From: Perca fluviatilis
Lineage: Eukaryota; Chordata; Actinopteri; Perciformes; Percidae
DNA length: 64,000 nt
Direction: 5' to 3'
Assembly: GCF_010015445.1 (NCBI RefSeq)
Contig: NC_053118.1
Location: 9,002,907 to 9,066,906, forward strand
In this document: positions 12,241-23,330 of the stretch, piece after piece
Numbering within the stretch: the stretch's first letter is position 1
Layout of the letters: the number at the start of each line of letters is the position of its first letter
Program-made: the position numbers and the translations under genes
The notes under the pieces: model-generated
What the model was told of the DNA's origin: nothing
Seen by the model: only the letters and a program-made list of their open reading frames with translations
Databases searched by the model: none

Positions 12241-12640
12241 GTTCGGAATACAAGGTTATATTTTACGAAGATAGTTCACCGAAACGTGTTTCTGAAAACA
12301 TTTTAAGCGAGAAATAGGCCGGGCAGTTCCTGAATCGGTCTTCATTTCAGATCGACAAAGGTCAGTTTGAAAGATTTGTCAGATTTTGAAAGGCGTTTGT
12401 CCCGCTCATCCCACTCAGCCCCATTCAACCAAAACTAGAGTTGTGATGGTTGGAAAAGTGAATATTCCACTAATATTCCCGTTTACATGCAGCTGTGCAA
12501 AAAAGCATTTTTCTTGTAAGTTGTCCACCGGTGGCGGAATTGTAGCGTCACTCTTTCAGTCCTTCAACCACCATCTTGAAAAGGTCACCGTTGCGATGTT
12601 TGGGCATATCCAAAAACCTGTTGACATCCATGTCTATGGT
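12241..12640. other. No recognised feature
   Basis: A short plus-strand frame at 12,386-12,658 has no family resemblance. Nothing else seen. Confidence 0.4.
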
Positions 12641-12644
12641 GCTA

Positions 12645-12870
12645 AAACAGTCTCATAAGAATTTGCAACTCTTGAAAAAACAATTCACAAATTAATGCAG
12701 AGCGATTTTGTATCTGTAAATGTGTATCTATGTCTGTGCATCTAATTTGTAATTCATATTTCATCATTTGTCAATCAACTTAGTATTTTGCAATGTAAAT
12801 ATCTGTAAACCATCTATTTGTGTGGATCCTTTTTCTACGCCGTGTGGTCACAAATAACATTTCAGACTGC
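12645..12870 (-). repeat. Dispersed repeat, inverted partner of 17.9 kb
   Basis: The complement of this segment matches 17,890-18,090 and 18,720-18,790 over most of its length. Shared features are AAAGGATCCACAC, GTTTACA...AAAATACTAAGT and CTTATGAGAC. The partner copy was later split by a solo LTR. The two copies flank the LINE in opposite orientation. Confidence 0.65.
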
Positions 12871-13325
12871 CAATTCCATACAAAGACCAGGCAAACCCCA
12901 TGTTACAGGGCTGACTTTAATGATAGCTAAGTTAGCCTTGCTGTTAAAACTGTACAAAAACGTTAACACGCTCCAAAAGTAGCAAACTGTGACTGCTGCC
13001 ATTAGAACACAAAGCAAAAAATACACTGCAACAATGATGCTGAAAACGACAAAGTCCTAATAATTTCAACTTTTTTATTTAAGTTTATTTGAATCGGGAC
13101 AAGTATGTTACATAAACTCATGTTACATACTACAACATTTTAGCCAAAGCTAATTCTCAATGTCAGTCCCTAGTGGGCCTTTACATAAAATTCAACAATA
13201 CATAGTTAAAATAAACATAATGATACAGTATAACACATAGTAGCCAACAGTCAGTGGTCACATTTTTGACCTGATTAAAGAGTCTTTAAGTTTGTGTTTG
13301 AAAAGGACCCAGTTTGACTCTCCTT

Positions 13326-15117
13326 TCAGTTCTTTGGGTAAACAATTTCAGGCTTTTGTGCCTTGTACAGAAAAGCGGATTGTCCAAATGAAGTACTACA
13401 TTTCGGGATCTGATAGTTCCCGTTCTGAGCTCCTCTAGTCCTTGAACCCACAGTCCTGAGAGCAACTACGCACTCACTCAAGACCTGCGGGGCTTGCTGA
13501 TTTAAGCATTTATGCATCAGCTTCAACAAAGAAAAGTTAATGAAATTTGCAAAAGATAAAATGTTTAAATTCCTCAGACTAACACAATGATGTGACCTAA
13601 TGGGTTTCCTATCTAGGATTTTAACTGCTCTGTTATAAATCATTTGAATTGGCTTGACTGTAGTAACGGTAGCCTGTGACCATGTGCAGATGCAGTAACT
13701 TATATGCAAGAAGATCATGGCATGCATGAAAGTGTGAGCAGCATAAAACGGTAGGTAGTCCCTGATCAATCTGAATGTGTAAAGATTTACTTTGGCTACT
13801 TGACATTTTTTTATATGACGGTCAAATTTAAGTTGAGAGTCAAGTACAAGGCCCAGGTATTTGACCTCTGAGACCTGCTGGATCTTATGCCCATTTATCC
13901 GTAAATTTAGTTCTTCTGATATGGACTTGAATCTTGAGGCAAAGCAAATAGACAGTCTTTAAAGTGATGGTTCGGAGTAATTTCACCCTAGGGTCCTTTG
14001 CACCATGATCTCGAGCCAAACACCCCCCCAGAAGCTTTTTTCACCTGGGTCGAACATTGGGAGCGTTAGCGTAGCGTAGCGTTATCAGCTGAATAGCTTA
14101 GCGCAGAGGCTAATGGATCCGAAGTGTCTCTTAACATTACCCCACTAATAATGCCGAAATGATACCAAACGTCTACAGTAGTACAAATAGGTTATGCACT
14201 CATAAAACGATGGATTGTAAAATTTGTAAAGTACCCAGAAGTTTATGTAAATAACACTTGCCTGCTGGCTTCTGCTCTTCTGCTGCTGCTGCTGCTGTTA
14301 CTACCGGGCAGTAAGAGTGCTTAGGGACATCTACAAATTACAACACGAAAGAGATGCAACAAAAATATTTATTAATTTAATGATTAAATAAGGTAATGTC
14401 TCCAAACTTACCTCAATTATTACTTGTCTCCTGCTAGTTATACTACAGCACTTACTTTAAAAAATAAGTTAAATTAAAAAATATTTTTGTTGCATCTCTT
14501 TTCGGTGTTGTAATTTGTAGATGTCCCTAAGCACTCGTCTTACAGCAGCAGCAACAACAGCAGAGAGCAGAAGCCAGCAGGCAAGTGTTATTTACATAAC
14601 CTTCTGGTGTACTTACAAACTTTACAATCCATCGTTTTATGAGTGCATAACCTATATATACTAATGTAGACCTTTGGTATCATTTCGGGCATTATTAGTG
14701 GGGTAATGTTAAGAGACACTTCGGATCCATTAGCCTCTGCGCTAAGCTATTCAGCGGCTAACGCTACTCTACGCTAACTCTCCCAATGTTAGACCCAGGT
14801 GAAAAAAGTTTCTGGGGGGGTGTTTGGCTCGAGGTCATGGTGCAAAGGTTCCGCACATTCAGTGTCAGACCTGCATTTTGAAACCACACCGCCGCATTCT
14901 GCATTTATTTTGTCAGTTCATCAGAAACTGCATGCACATTTTTCCCTTGCACATAAACCACTGCATCGTCAGCGTACATCTGAAATCCTGCTGTAGGACA
15001 TGAGTTTGGCAGATAATTAATATACAATGTAAAAAGCAAGGGCCCAAGAATGGACCCTTACGGTACTCCTGTATTCATTTTGAAGAATGTAGACATTTCA
15101 TTATTGACCACCACACA
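13326..15117 (-). pseudogene. LINE ORF2: RT catalytic box and C-terminal region
   Basis: Just left of the MITE at 15,118 the minus strand reads 'SILGPLLFTLYINYLPNSC' and 'MYADDAVVYVQGK', the catalytic YADD box, then 'GLTLNVR', where the foldback MITE (13,959-14,848) interrupts. From about 13,950 to 13,326 one frame stays open: 'CFASRFKSISEELNLRINGH', 'EVKYLGLVLDSQLKFDRHIK' and 'SAFLYKAQKPEIVY'. The single open frame of about 200 codons suggests modest age. A stop in place of Gln in the 'GVPQGS' motif shows this copy is inactive apart from the insertions. Confidence 0.87.
13959..14848. mobile_element. TTAA foldback MITE (copy 1), right end trimmed
   Basis: It begins at TTAA with AGTGATGGTTCGGAG. 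Its two arms of roughly 430 bp are inverted repeats of each other (13,963-14,400 against 14,455-14,848). The last ~37 bp expected from the intact copy at 30.8 kb are missing. It interrupts the LINE RT C-terminal region. TTAA insertion fits piggyBac or Kolobok transposases; neither is seen here. Confidence 0.88.
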
Positions 15118-15708
15118 CAACCCGTTCTCATTCCGAACTCGTAAAATAAGTACGTTTGGTCAGTGTCCTTCAGCGTCTGATGCGACGAAAAAGGCACCCT
15201 TCGGCGTATTTGTGTAACGTACTGGGGAGAGCCGCAGTTGTATGAGATTTAGCGAGTGGTATGTAATGGGAAATTGCTGCGTAAGGACGGTGGTTGGGGT
15301 GGCGGATGGGTAAAACACCGGACTTTCACTCAGGAGAATCTGGTTCGTGCCCCGCGTGTGGCGTTTTGTTTCCCCGTCTCCGGCGTGTGTTTCCCGGCTT
15401 TTGAGGCGTCCTTTCCCTGTTGTTTTTCTCCTAAACCCAACCTCCGCAATTCATCTAGTCGCGCTTCACCCGCGGTGTGTTTCCCGGCTTGTGAGGCGTC
15501 CTTTCCCCGTTCTTTTTCTCCTAAACCTCCGCGATTCCGTTCACCCGTCCCGACCAATCGCGTCAAAAGGGACGAAAAAGGGACGGCAATAGTGGCGACC
15601 AAGCACTTTTACATGAGACGCTAAAGGAGACTTTTAACGTCAAATAAGAACGAGAAAGGCTCCTGACCGAACGTCCTTATTTTACGAGTTGGGTGTGAGA
15701 ATGTGTTG
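15118..15708. mobile_element. MITE with 46-bp inverted ends and 7-bp TSD
   Basis: The first and last 46 bp are inverted repeats at about 85% (CAACCCGTTCTCATTCC...GGTCAG). CCACACA occurs on both sides (15,111-15,117 and 15,709-15,715). Removing the element with one CCACACA rejoins the LINE RT reading frame. Inside lie a tRNA-like segment (15,300-15,352) and a 90-bp tandem duplication (15,387 and 15,477). No transposase. The superfamily is uncertain. Confidence 0.85.
15300..15352 (+). promoter_or_regulatory. tRNA-like A and B boxes inside the MITE
   Basis: TGGCGGATGGG (15,300-15,310) resembles a pol III A box and GGTTCGTGCCC (15,342-15,352) a B box. The spacing is tRNA-like, and CTTTCAC sits where a Glu anticodon loop would lie. 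No clear acceptor stem, so it is a tRNA-derived relic rather than a tRNA gene. Confidence 0.45.
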
Positions 15709-15740
15709 CCACACATTGATCTCTCTGTTCAAGATATGAT

Positions 15741-17560
15741 CTAAACCACTGGTGTGAAGTTAAAATTGGACAGTTTGTGGATAAGAAGGTCATGATTTAA
15801 AGTGTCAAACGCCTTTTTGAGATCCAAAAAGACGGCGCCAACAATATCTATAGCAAATTTGAGTTGTTCCACAAAGAAACAATTTGCCGTTTCGGTTGAG
15901 TATTGAGGAAGGAAGCCAAATTGTAATGGGTGTAAAATGTTATTTGATTGTATAAAAGTCATAAGTTGACCATACACTATTTTCTCTAACACCTTTGAGT
16001 ATACCGGTAAGATGCTTACGGGCCGATAATTGCATGCCTGGTCAGGTGTTCCTGATTTAAATAATGGCATAATTTTTGCCTGTTTCCAGATTGTGGGGAA
16101 TTGTCCGCTCTGAATAGACAAATTGATCAAGTGTGTTAGAGGCTTTACAAAAGTGTTTTTATTTCGTTTTAAAAAAGACTATTTAAGTGAAAAAGATCCT
16201 TACTCTAGCTGTTAACTGAATCTATCGCTTCAAGCACTTTTGTTTCATTAATCTGTTGAAGTGAGAACGAAGAGTATTGATCTATTGATTGATGTTTAGT
16301 GAACTTTAGTTGCTGTTCTACATTAACTTGTTGCACCAGTTCTTCCACTGACGAAACAAAGAACATATTAAATTCCAGTGCCATTTGTTTACTGTCCCTA
16401 ATCTGCCGGTCTCCATTTCTAAGTTCATGGATAGTCTTTGATTTGCCTGACTGTTTCACAATACCATTTATTTGCTTCCACATTATGAGAGGACATCCCT
16501 TGGCTTCTGTTATTGTTGTAATGTAATACTCCGCTTTTGATTTTCTTATATTTTTAGTGACTCGATTTCTTAGACTTTTAAAAATATTTATATCACTACT
16601 TAGTTTGGTCTTAACCGATTTTTTTCAGAGCCAGATCTTTCATAAATTTTTTTCAACTCCTCATTAATCCAGGGTAATGTTCTCTTCTTCAAATGCTTTT
16701 GCTTTTTAAGAAATTTTGAAATGATCCCTTCCACCTTGTTCATTACGTCTTTACAGCAGCTATGCACATCGTCGTTTTCCATAATTGTGCTCCAGTCAAC
16801 AGCATTTAATTCATTATCAACAGCAGGAAAATCTTGCTTTAAAATGGTAAATATATTTGAATGAGTTTTGTTTATATTTAGCAGACTTTTTTTGATAATT
16901 TTCAAGCGACAAGAATCATGTTATGGTCAGACAAACCAGTTAGAAAATTGTATGATTTCAAAATCCGATCGTCCTTGTTCGAAAAAACTAGATCTATTTT
17001 TGTTCTTGAAGATTATGAAATCCATGTGGCACCCTTAATTAGTTGGGTGAACTCAAATTTAGTCATTAAGGTTTTGAGTTTTTTCCTTTTACCAGAATTA
17101 GACCAGTCTATATTTAAAATCACCTAGTACAATAACTTCGGACTTATGGGCCACCAATTTCAACAATTTACTCAACTCTTCATAAAACGCATCTTTAAAA
17201 GAGGGAGGATTATATATATAAAAAAAAAATAAAATCACAATTTTAAAATGCATACTTGATGACAATGAGATTAACACAAATATATTCAATATTTAGTTCA
17301 TGATCAAAAGTGATTTCTGTGCATGTCATGTAGAGTGCCGCCCCTCCTCCTCTTCCAATTTTCCTGTCATTTCTATAACATTTATAACCTGGGATATCAA
17401 TTAAACCGGTTTTAATCCCACTATGAAGCCAGGTTTCACTCAGGCCTAAAAAGTGTAAATTTGAGTCCATTACCAGCAATTTAACCTCATCATGCTTTGC
17501 CAACAGGCTCCTAATGTTCAAATGCGCTCAAAAATGCCTTTAGGTTTACTTTTGCTATCC
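15741..17560 (-). pseudogene. LINE ORF2: endonuclease and RT N-terminal part
   Basis: The endonuclease N-terminus reads 'LNIRSLLAKHDEVKLLV' and 'FLGLSETWLHSGIK' (17,400-17,540), with the Glu of SETW typical of AP endonucleases. It continues to 'IGRGGGAALYM' and 'EVIVLGDFKYRLV' (normally GDFN). The linker has 'LPWINEELKKIYERS' near 16,640 and 'MWKQINGIVKQSG' near 16,470. RT starts with 'NYRPVSILPVYSKVLEKIVY' near 16,000 and reaches 'GAVFLDLKKAFDTLNHDLLI', which holds the first catalytic Asp. Frameshifts at several points split it into short frames. It continues after the 15.1-15.7 kb MITE. Confidence 0.88.
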
Positions 17561-17868
17561 CATAAAATTTTCGCATGGTTCAGTGGAAAAAAACTGGTAA
17601 GATTCAAGTTTATTCACTGTTTTTAAAAATGTGTCAGGCACCGGTCTTTCATTCCGATATGGGTGACAATGATTTCTCGAGTCCTTCTGCGCTTGCATCT
17701 CCATGGTACTGGACAATGTTCCACTGTCAGGGCTAGGCAACCTTGCCACTGAAACAACGCCAAAGCAGATTCTTGTTCAATCGTCTCGGACACATCTGAC
17801 AAGGCTTCTAAATTGTCTTCATGTAAGTTAACTATGGTTAGCATCCATAAGTGTTCCATTAAGGCCAT
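17555..17868 (-). other. Probable LINE 5' region
   Basis: Two short minus-strand frames (17,555-17,749 and 17,623-17,868) lie directly upstream of the endonuclease. They have no recognised domain and may be 5' UTR or ORF1 remnants. Confidence 0.35.
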
Positions 17869-17889
17869 CTACTGGAGAACGCTGGGTTG

Positions 17890-18090
17890 TCACTTGAGAC
17901 ACAACAGTCTCAAAAGGATCCACACCAATAGGAGGTTTACAAATGTATTTCCATTGAAAAATACTAAGTCGATTTACAAATTATGAAATCTGAGTAACAA
18001 ATTAGACGCACGAACATGGATACCCATTCACAGATACAAATCACTCTGCAGTCATTTGTGTCTTGTGTTTCATGAGTCACAAATTAGAGG
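17890..18090 (+). repeat. Dispersed repeat, left part (partner of 12.7 kb)
   Basis: It matches the complement of 12,645-12,870. The repeat resumes after the LTR at about 18,691 and ends near 18,800. Confidence 0.6.
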
Positions 18091-18690
18091 TGTCAGGGCC
18101 GGTAACCAGAACTCAAGCACAGACCAGAGTGAAGTTTCAATTAAGGTGAATTCATTGAAATGAACAAACAGAATGTGGTTTGAGTGGCAGGATACTCCGA
18201 AGATTCAGAGAGAGGGAATGGGGTCTGGGCTCCAGTGCTCTGGATCTTGCAGTTCTGGCAGGTAGATCTGGGTCCAGGCTCAGGAGATGAGATGGTCTGA
18301 GGGGAGACAGGGGGGGGGGAAAGCTAGTTAGCAACAGGTATTTCACAATAGTGAAAAGTCAGATTGGCTGGCATGTTCTCATACTAGATGATTCAACGAT
18401 CCGGCAGGGACTGGAAGGTTGGCCTGGCTTATAAAGGAGAGTTGACAGTTGATGAGGAGCAGGAGTGCTGAGTGGTGTGATGAGCCACAGTTGTGAAAGC
18501 AGGAGCTCAGTGACCACGCCCACCCGTGGCTTCCAGAGCATGTGGGAGAGAGCAAAACACAGAGACGGACTCCAAACCAAAACACACCAAGCACACAGCA
18601 GGCACACCAAAAAGGAGAAAAGGAACACAAAAACTACATTCACACACATACCGCGAAGGAGGCCAGGGTCATGGCCGGCGGGCCATGACA
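18091..18690 (-). mobile_element. Solo LTR, second copy, TSD AGAGG
   Basis: The 600-bp unit runs from TGTCAGGG to GCCATGACA, flanked by AGAGG at 18,086-18,090 and 18,691-18,695. Its complement shares with the 9.3 kb LTR the central stretch around 'GTGTGTGAATG' and 'CACAGCACC'-like segments and the same general composition. It lies opposite to the 9.3 kb copy and splits the dispersed repeat. No internal genes. Confidence 0.8.
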
Positions 18691-18800
18691 AGAGGCACAG
18701 ATACAACACAGATTTATGGCTACAAATCACCCAGCAATCATTTGTGCATTATGTTTCACGAGTTGCAAATACTTATGAGACGCACTAAAAACCCTGATTG

Positions 18801-19309
18801 AGTCGCATATTCTGAATGCGCTGTATATTTCCAAAGAATGCCTCTAAAACCCTAATAATACCGGCATATCCCACATGTCTCAATCGGAAAATGATACATT
18901 CAGAAAAAGACCTTATTCAGAATATCCAAACATAATATGCTATTTACATGACCCAAATCTAATTCAGAATACTGTCATATTCGGAGTAAGTGGAAAAGGG
19001 CTAGTTAAATGCGGCAGGGCTGAGAAGGAAAAGTGGAAACAGGTGAGCAGGTGATAGGGAGAGTGGATATTTCAGGGCAGGAGGGAGTGGGTGGATGTAG
19101 GAGTGAGGTGTAGAAAAGGTCAGAGGGAATCTTGTGGGCAGGTAAAGAATGGCAATGAATGGGTTTGGGGAAGTGGCGAATGTGGGTTGAGCGAGGGACA
19201 GAGAGGCAGAATGTGACACAGTGTCCCTCCCTCCCCACGCTCTGTCAGACTGGTCTGTCCTGCAGATCTGAGTCTGGTCAGCCAGTACACTCAGACAACA
19301 ATGGGAGAG

Positions 19310-19310
<1 letters not shown>
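18801..19310. other. No recognised feature
   Basis: It includes a purine-rich patch at about 19,010-19,240. No coding signal recognised. Confidence 0.45.

Positions 19311-19356
<46 letters not shown>
19311..19356. repeat. (CT)n microsatellite
   Basis: 46 bp of CT dinucleotides. Confidence 0.97.
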
Positions 19357-19357
<1 letters not shown>

Positions 19358-20470
19358 GAGCTAGCAAGACACTCCAGTACTTTTCCATCCTCTTGACAAA
19401 GCCCTGGATGAGAGGAGCTGGGACTGAAGCATGGTAGAAGGAGGAGGAGAGGGAGGGGGGGGAGAGACACAAGGACACCCAAAAAAGAGGGCTGAATAAG
19501 TGGAGGAGGAGATCTGCTCTTGTTCAATTTAGAACATGCTTGACTCTCTTGGCTTGCCTTCCCTTTTACTTTTGTCCTTTTATGATGGTGCAGACCTCTT
19601 TATTTGAGCGTATTCATATTCACATCATTCCATGCGAGAGCTTTTAGCCTTGATTCTTCATTGTCCTGGCTCAGTTTTCCTAGACAACACGTAGCACTCC
19701 TTCATGGCAGGGCACACAGTATCATACAAACTTGGCCACTGGACAATGAACAGACCATGTGTATGCAAATGATACAACAGTACAATAGTGTACAGCCAGA
19801 CAGAGAGGAATAATAGCTGCAAAATACAGCACTTCCCTGTTTAACACTTGTTCCAGGATCTATTAGGGAACGCCTAATGTTAAGTATTTACAACAACAGC
19901 AATTTATTCTAGTGTGTGGTAACACCTTTCAGGAGCATTTAAATGGATTTAGCTGTCACGTATAAAAAACGTCATAAACTTAGTCTGAGAAAATACTACT
20001 CTTTGTGTCAGTAATCCACTACGCAGCTCAATAATAATCCCAATGACAACTGGTAAACATAAATCTGAAACATCTTCCCAGTCGTTTTTGTATGGGAAGG
20101 GTAACTTGGAACACATTCAAACATGTGTTACATAATTCAAAACATGTGGGGGACGACTCATAAGGAGCCCAGGGAACGGTCCAAGTTTCACCAGACATTC
20201 TTCAGATTAGAATACATTCTAAAAAGTGTGTATTAGAGCTTCTATCAGATCTGCAGCCATATCAGTTTTTTATAACTTGGGTCATGTAATGGTAATTCTT
20301 GATATGATTATTTCTATTCTAAATAATAACTTATACACCAAAGTAATTGCTTCGATCTGGAAACACAATGGCATCGGGACAACAGAGGAATAATTTCATC
20401 ACAAAGTGAATGAGGTAAAACTCAAACCCCTTTTTACTGTGGGGAGTAATGCAGAGCCCAGACACCACAT
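19357..20470. other. No recognised feature
   Basis: About 1.1 kb of unassigned sequence. Confidence 0.5.
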
Positions 20471-20471
20471 A

Positions 20472-21070
20472 TTAAAGGTCCCATGACATGGTGCTCTTTG
20501 GATGCTTTTATATAGACCTTAGTGGTCCCCTAATACTGTATCTGAAGTCTATTTTATATAGACCTTAGTGGTCCCCTAATACTGTATCTGAAGTCTCTTT
20601 TATATAGACCTTAGTGGTCCCCTAATACTGTATCTGAAGTCTCTTTCCCGAAATTCCGCCTTGGTGCAGAATTACAGCCACTAGAGCCAGTCCCACAATG
20701 AGCTTTCCTTAGGATGTGCCATTTCTGTCTGTAGCTATTGAGGAGGAGAGGGGGGGGGCAAGGTGGAGGGTGGGGGTGTGGCCTTGACCAACTGCCACTT
20801 TGCTTGTTTGAAAGTCATGATGTCTCTCTCTCATGGGCGGGCAAAGCAGAGAAAGGGGAGGTAACCTTTCCCCTTATGACCTCATAAGGAGAAGATTTCA
20901 GATCGGCCCATCTGAGCTTTCATTTTCTCAAAGGCAGAGCAGGACACCCAGGGCTCGGTTTACACCTATCACCATTTCTAGCCACTGGGGGACCATAGGC
21001 AGGCTGGGGGAACTCATATTAATGTTAAATAACCTCATGAAGTGAAATGTTCATGCCATGGGACGTTTAA
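20472..21070 (+). mobile_element. TTAA MITE with 46-bp tandem repeat (copy A, 3 units)
   Basis: TTAA at both ends (20,472-20,475 and 21,067-21,070), with inverted ends AAGGTCCCATGACATGG and CCATGGGACGTT. The left part holds three tandem 46-bp units (about 20,505-20,645) built on TATAGACCTTAGTGGTCCCC. Copies B (38.95-39.40 kb) and C (52.42-53.02 kb) are in the other orientation with four and two units. Non-coding. Confidence 0.92.
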
Positions 21071-21100
21071 CACTGTACATATTCCACATCCACATAATAC

Positions 21101-21426
21101 TGTCATGTCCCTGTCTGCCATGACTTCCGCAAGGTGACAGTCTGGTGTGTGTGATTGAATTTTGGTTTATTTCTTCATTTTGTGATGCCTGCCGTGTGCT
21201 TGGTGTGTGTTTTTGTTTTTTTGTCTGTCTGTCTGTTTCCGCCTGCATGCTCCACAGTGTGTGGCCACCCCCCCCCCTGCTGACTCTCCTCACACCTGGC
21301 ACTAATCCCTATCAGTGCACCTGCTACTCATCCTGCTCCATCAACTGCCTTCATATACCAGCCTATACTTTCCTCTCCCTGCTGGATTGTTGCTTCCCAC
21401 TGAGTATGCTCATTCACCAGCCTTCA
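21101..21426 (+). mobile_element. LTR, third copy, 5' part (split by Ngaro element)
   Basis: It begins TGTCATGTCC and closely follows the 9.3 kb LTR (GACTTCCGCAAGGTGACAG, GTGTGTG, CACCTGCTACTCATCC) as far as CCAGCCTTCA. There the Ngaro-like element interrupts. The LTR resumes at about 28,613. Confidence 0.85.
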
Positions 21427-21566
21427 ATTCAATCAGGAGAGACTTCGTTTGCAGATATGCAAAAATATTTATTGTACAACTGTATGATATTGAATGTACA
21501 AAGTCTTTTGGAGATTGGACTCCATCGAATTAATCTTCTTAAAGGGGTAGGGAATAGGAACATAAC
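21427..21566 (-). repeat. Ngaro split repeat B2
   Basis: Starts TTCAATCAGGAGAGACTTCG and ends at AACATAACCCCC. It is the same as B1 (21,896-22,015) except for an extra ~23 bp near 21,485. Confidence 0.9.
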
Positions 21567-21689
21567 CCCCCATGGAGTCCAGACACTGGTGGCGGCGGTG
21601 AAGAGACCAGAGACTGGACCGAAGAGGCAACGGAGCGGTCAGCCGGGAGAAACACAACTACCGGAGGAGGCAGGGGAGGAGGAGGGACG
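21567..21689. repeat. Spacer between B2 and A2
   Basis: A purine-rich 123-bp stretch absent from the B1 and A1 flanks. In typical Ngaro elements A2 and B2 abut, so this may be extra A or B sequence lost elsewhere. Confidence 0.5.
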
Positions 21690-21895
21690 AGCGCTTTGCG
21701 AAACGACAGCTGACAGCACAAGGAGAGAACAGATTTAAAGCAGAGTTGTAAGGCTGTGATTGGCCCTTGAATCTCGTGGTCGAGTCTGATTGGTTTAACT
21801 GACACGTCACTTCTTGAACAGCTGATTTGATTTAAGAATGGAGTAGTGACTGGGGTAATGACGTCTTCCTGAAAGAATTTGCGCTGAGCTTCATT
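21690..21895 (-). repeat. Ngaro split repeat A2
   Basis: From ACGAGCGCTTTGC to GAGCTTCATT. It is nearly identical to A1 at 28,401-28,612. Confidence 0.92.
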
Positions 21896-22015
21896 TCAAT
21901 CAGGAGAGACTTCGTTTGCAGATATGCAAAAATATTTATTGTACAACTCTTTTGGAGATTGGACTCCATCGAATTAATCTTCTTAAAGGGGTAGGGAATA
22001 GGAACATAACCCCCA
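21896..22015 (-). repeat. Ngaro split repeat B1
   Basis: From TCAATCAGGAGAGACTTCG to AACATAACCCCC, a direct copy of B2. Confidence 0.92.
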
Positions 22016-22259
22016 AAACGTGACGGGAATTATAGATTATAGATATAACACATTTAATATGTAGACTGTAACATGCATTCTTAACGGTAGAGGCTACATA
22101 CAAACTAGCATATACACATTAAGGCTTACCTCTTGCAGCAACGGATCTGAAAATAAAAATATCGGTTAAGTGATACACCCCCAAAACGGAAGCAAATAAT
22201 TCCCGCAGCACAGGCACGGAGTAACACAGAAAGGCAAACACGGAGGCATGACAAGCGGC

Positions 22260-23090
22260 AATTCGGGCCGGCATCGGCAACACCAGCCGGCATCGGCAAG
22301 ACAGGCCGGCATCGGCAACACAGGCCGGCATAACACAGCACCTCCATGGATCTGGAAGTAGAAAACTAATGCAACGAACCATCCCTAATACAGCAGGCAA
22401 AATACATCAGGGAAGTCGGTCATCGGCAACACCAGCCGGCATCGGCCGCATCAGCCGGCATCGGCCGCACCAGCCGGCATCGGCAAGTCATGCCGGCATC
22501 GGCAAGTCATGCCGGCATCGGCAAGTCATGCCGGCATCGGCAACACCAGCCGGCATCGGCAAGACAGGCCGGCATCGGCCGCATCAGCCGGCATCTGCCA
22601 CACAGCCGGCATCGGCCGGCCCAGCAGGCATTGGCCGCACCAGCAACTCAGCCGGCATCACATGCGGCAAATCGGGCCGGCATCGGCAAATCGGGCCGGC
22701 ATCGGCAAGACAGGCCGGCATCGGCAAATCAGGCTGGCATAACACGGCACCTCCATGGATCTGGAAGTAGAAAACTAATGCAACAATCCATCCCTAATAC
22801 AGCAGGCAAAATACATCGGGGAAGTCGGTCATCGGCAACACCAGCCGGCATCGGCCGCATCAGCTGGCATCAGCCGCACCAGCCGGCATCGGCAAGTCAT
22901 GCCGGCATCGGCAACACCAGCCCGCATCGGCAACACCGGCCGGCATTGGCCGCATCAGCCGGCATCGGCCGCATCAGCCAGCATCGGCAAGTCAGGCCGG
23001 CATCGGCAAGTCAGGCCGGCATCGGCAACACCAGCCGGCATCGGCAACTCAGGCCGGCATTGGCAACTCAAGCCGGCATACCGACGGCAT
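22260..23090. repeat. 19-bp minisatellite with 409-bp higher-order unit
   Basis: Head-to-tail 19-bp units on CCGGCATCGGCAAGTCATG. Starts at 22,455, 22,474, 22,493, 22,512 and 22,531 give an exact 19-bp period. A longer block containing CCTCCATGGATCTGGAAGTA recurs at 22,341 and 22,750, giving a 409-bp higher-order period. It lies between the recombinase stop and B1, in the 3' untranslated part of the element. Because 19 is not a multiple of 3, the unit reads open in all three plus-strand frames; these frames are not considered genes. Confidence 0.95.
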
Positions 23091-23330
23091 CCACAACAAC
23101 AACACCAACACCACCACCACCTTGTTCGGAGGTAAATATGAAAACAAGAAAATATGCAATAAAGAAACGTGCAACAGAAGTAAGAAATGATCGACCGACT
23201 AAACATTGAAAACACATTTCTAGTAATTACTCAAACATAAGCGATACGAAACCCTGAGCCCTACCACGACATATAGGAATTAGCGCCACTTCCACGCCCT
23301 GCACCAGCAGGACGAATCACGGCATACCTG

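Larger units (their letters stand above)
13068..17760 (-). mobile_element. Rex/L2-like non-LTR retrotransposon (LINE), nearly full ORF2
   Basis: Read on the minus strand from 17.76 kb down to 13.07 kb, the domain order is apurinic endonuclease, linker, RT, C-terminal region, A-rich 3' end (AATAAACTTAAATAAAAAAG). Two MITEs interrupt it, at 15,118-15,708 and 13,959-14,848. It belongs to the CR1/L2/Rex group by motif style; I cannot separate Rex1 from L2 without alignment. Confidence 0.85.

Noticed and set aside
15300..15352. Functional tRNA-Glu gene
   Set aside because: Box-like motifs are present but no acceptor stem pairing is visible, and it sits inside a MITE.
15256..15624. 122-codon frame as a gene
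   Set aside because: It lies within the MITE at 15,118-15,708 and reflects the internal 90-bp duplication.
22260..23090. CRISPR-like array
   Set aside because: The units are 19-bp head-to-tail copies with no unique spacers of constant length, in a eukaryotic retrotransposon. It is a minisatellite.
22490..23209. 239-codon plus-strand frame as a gene
   Set aside because: It is the translation of the 19-bp repeat; parallel frames are also open, and the real coding strand of the element is minus.
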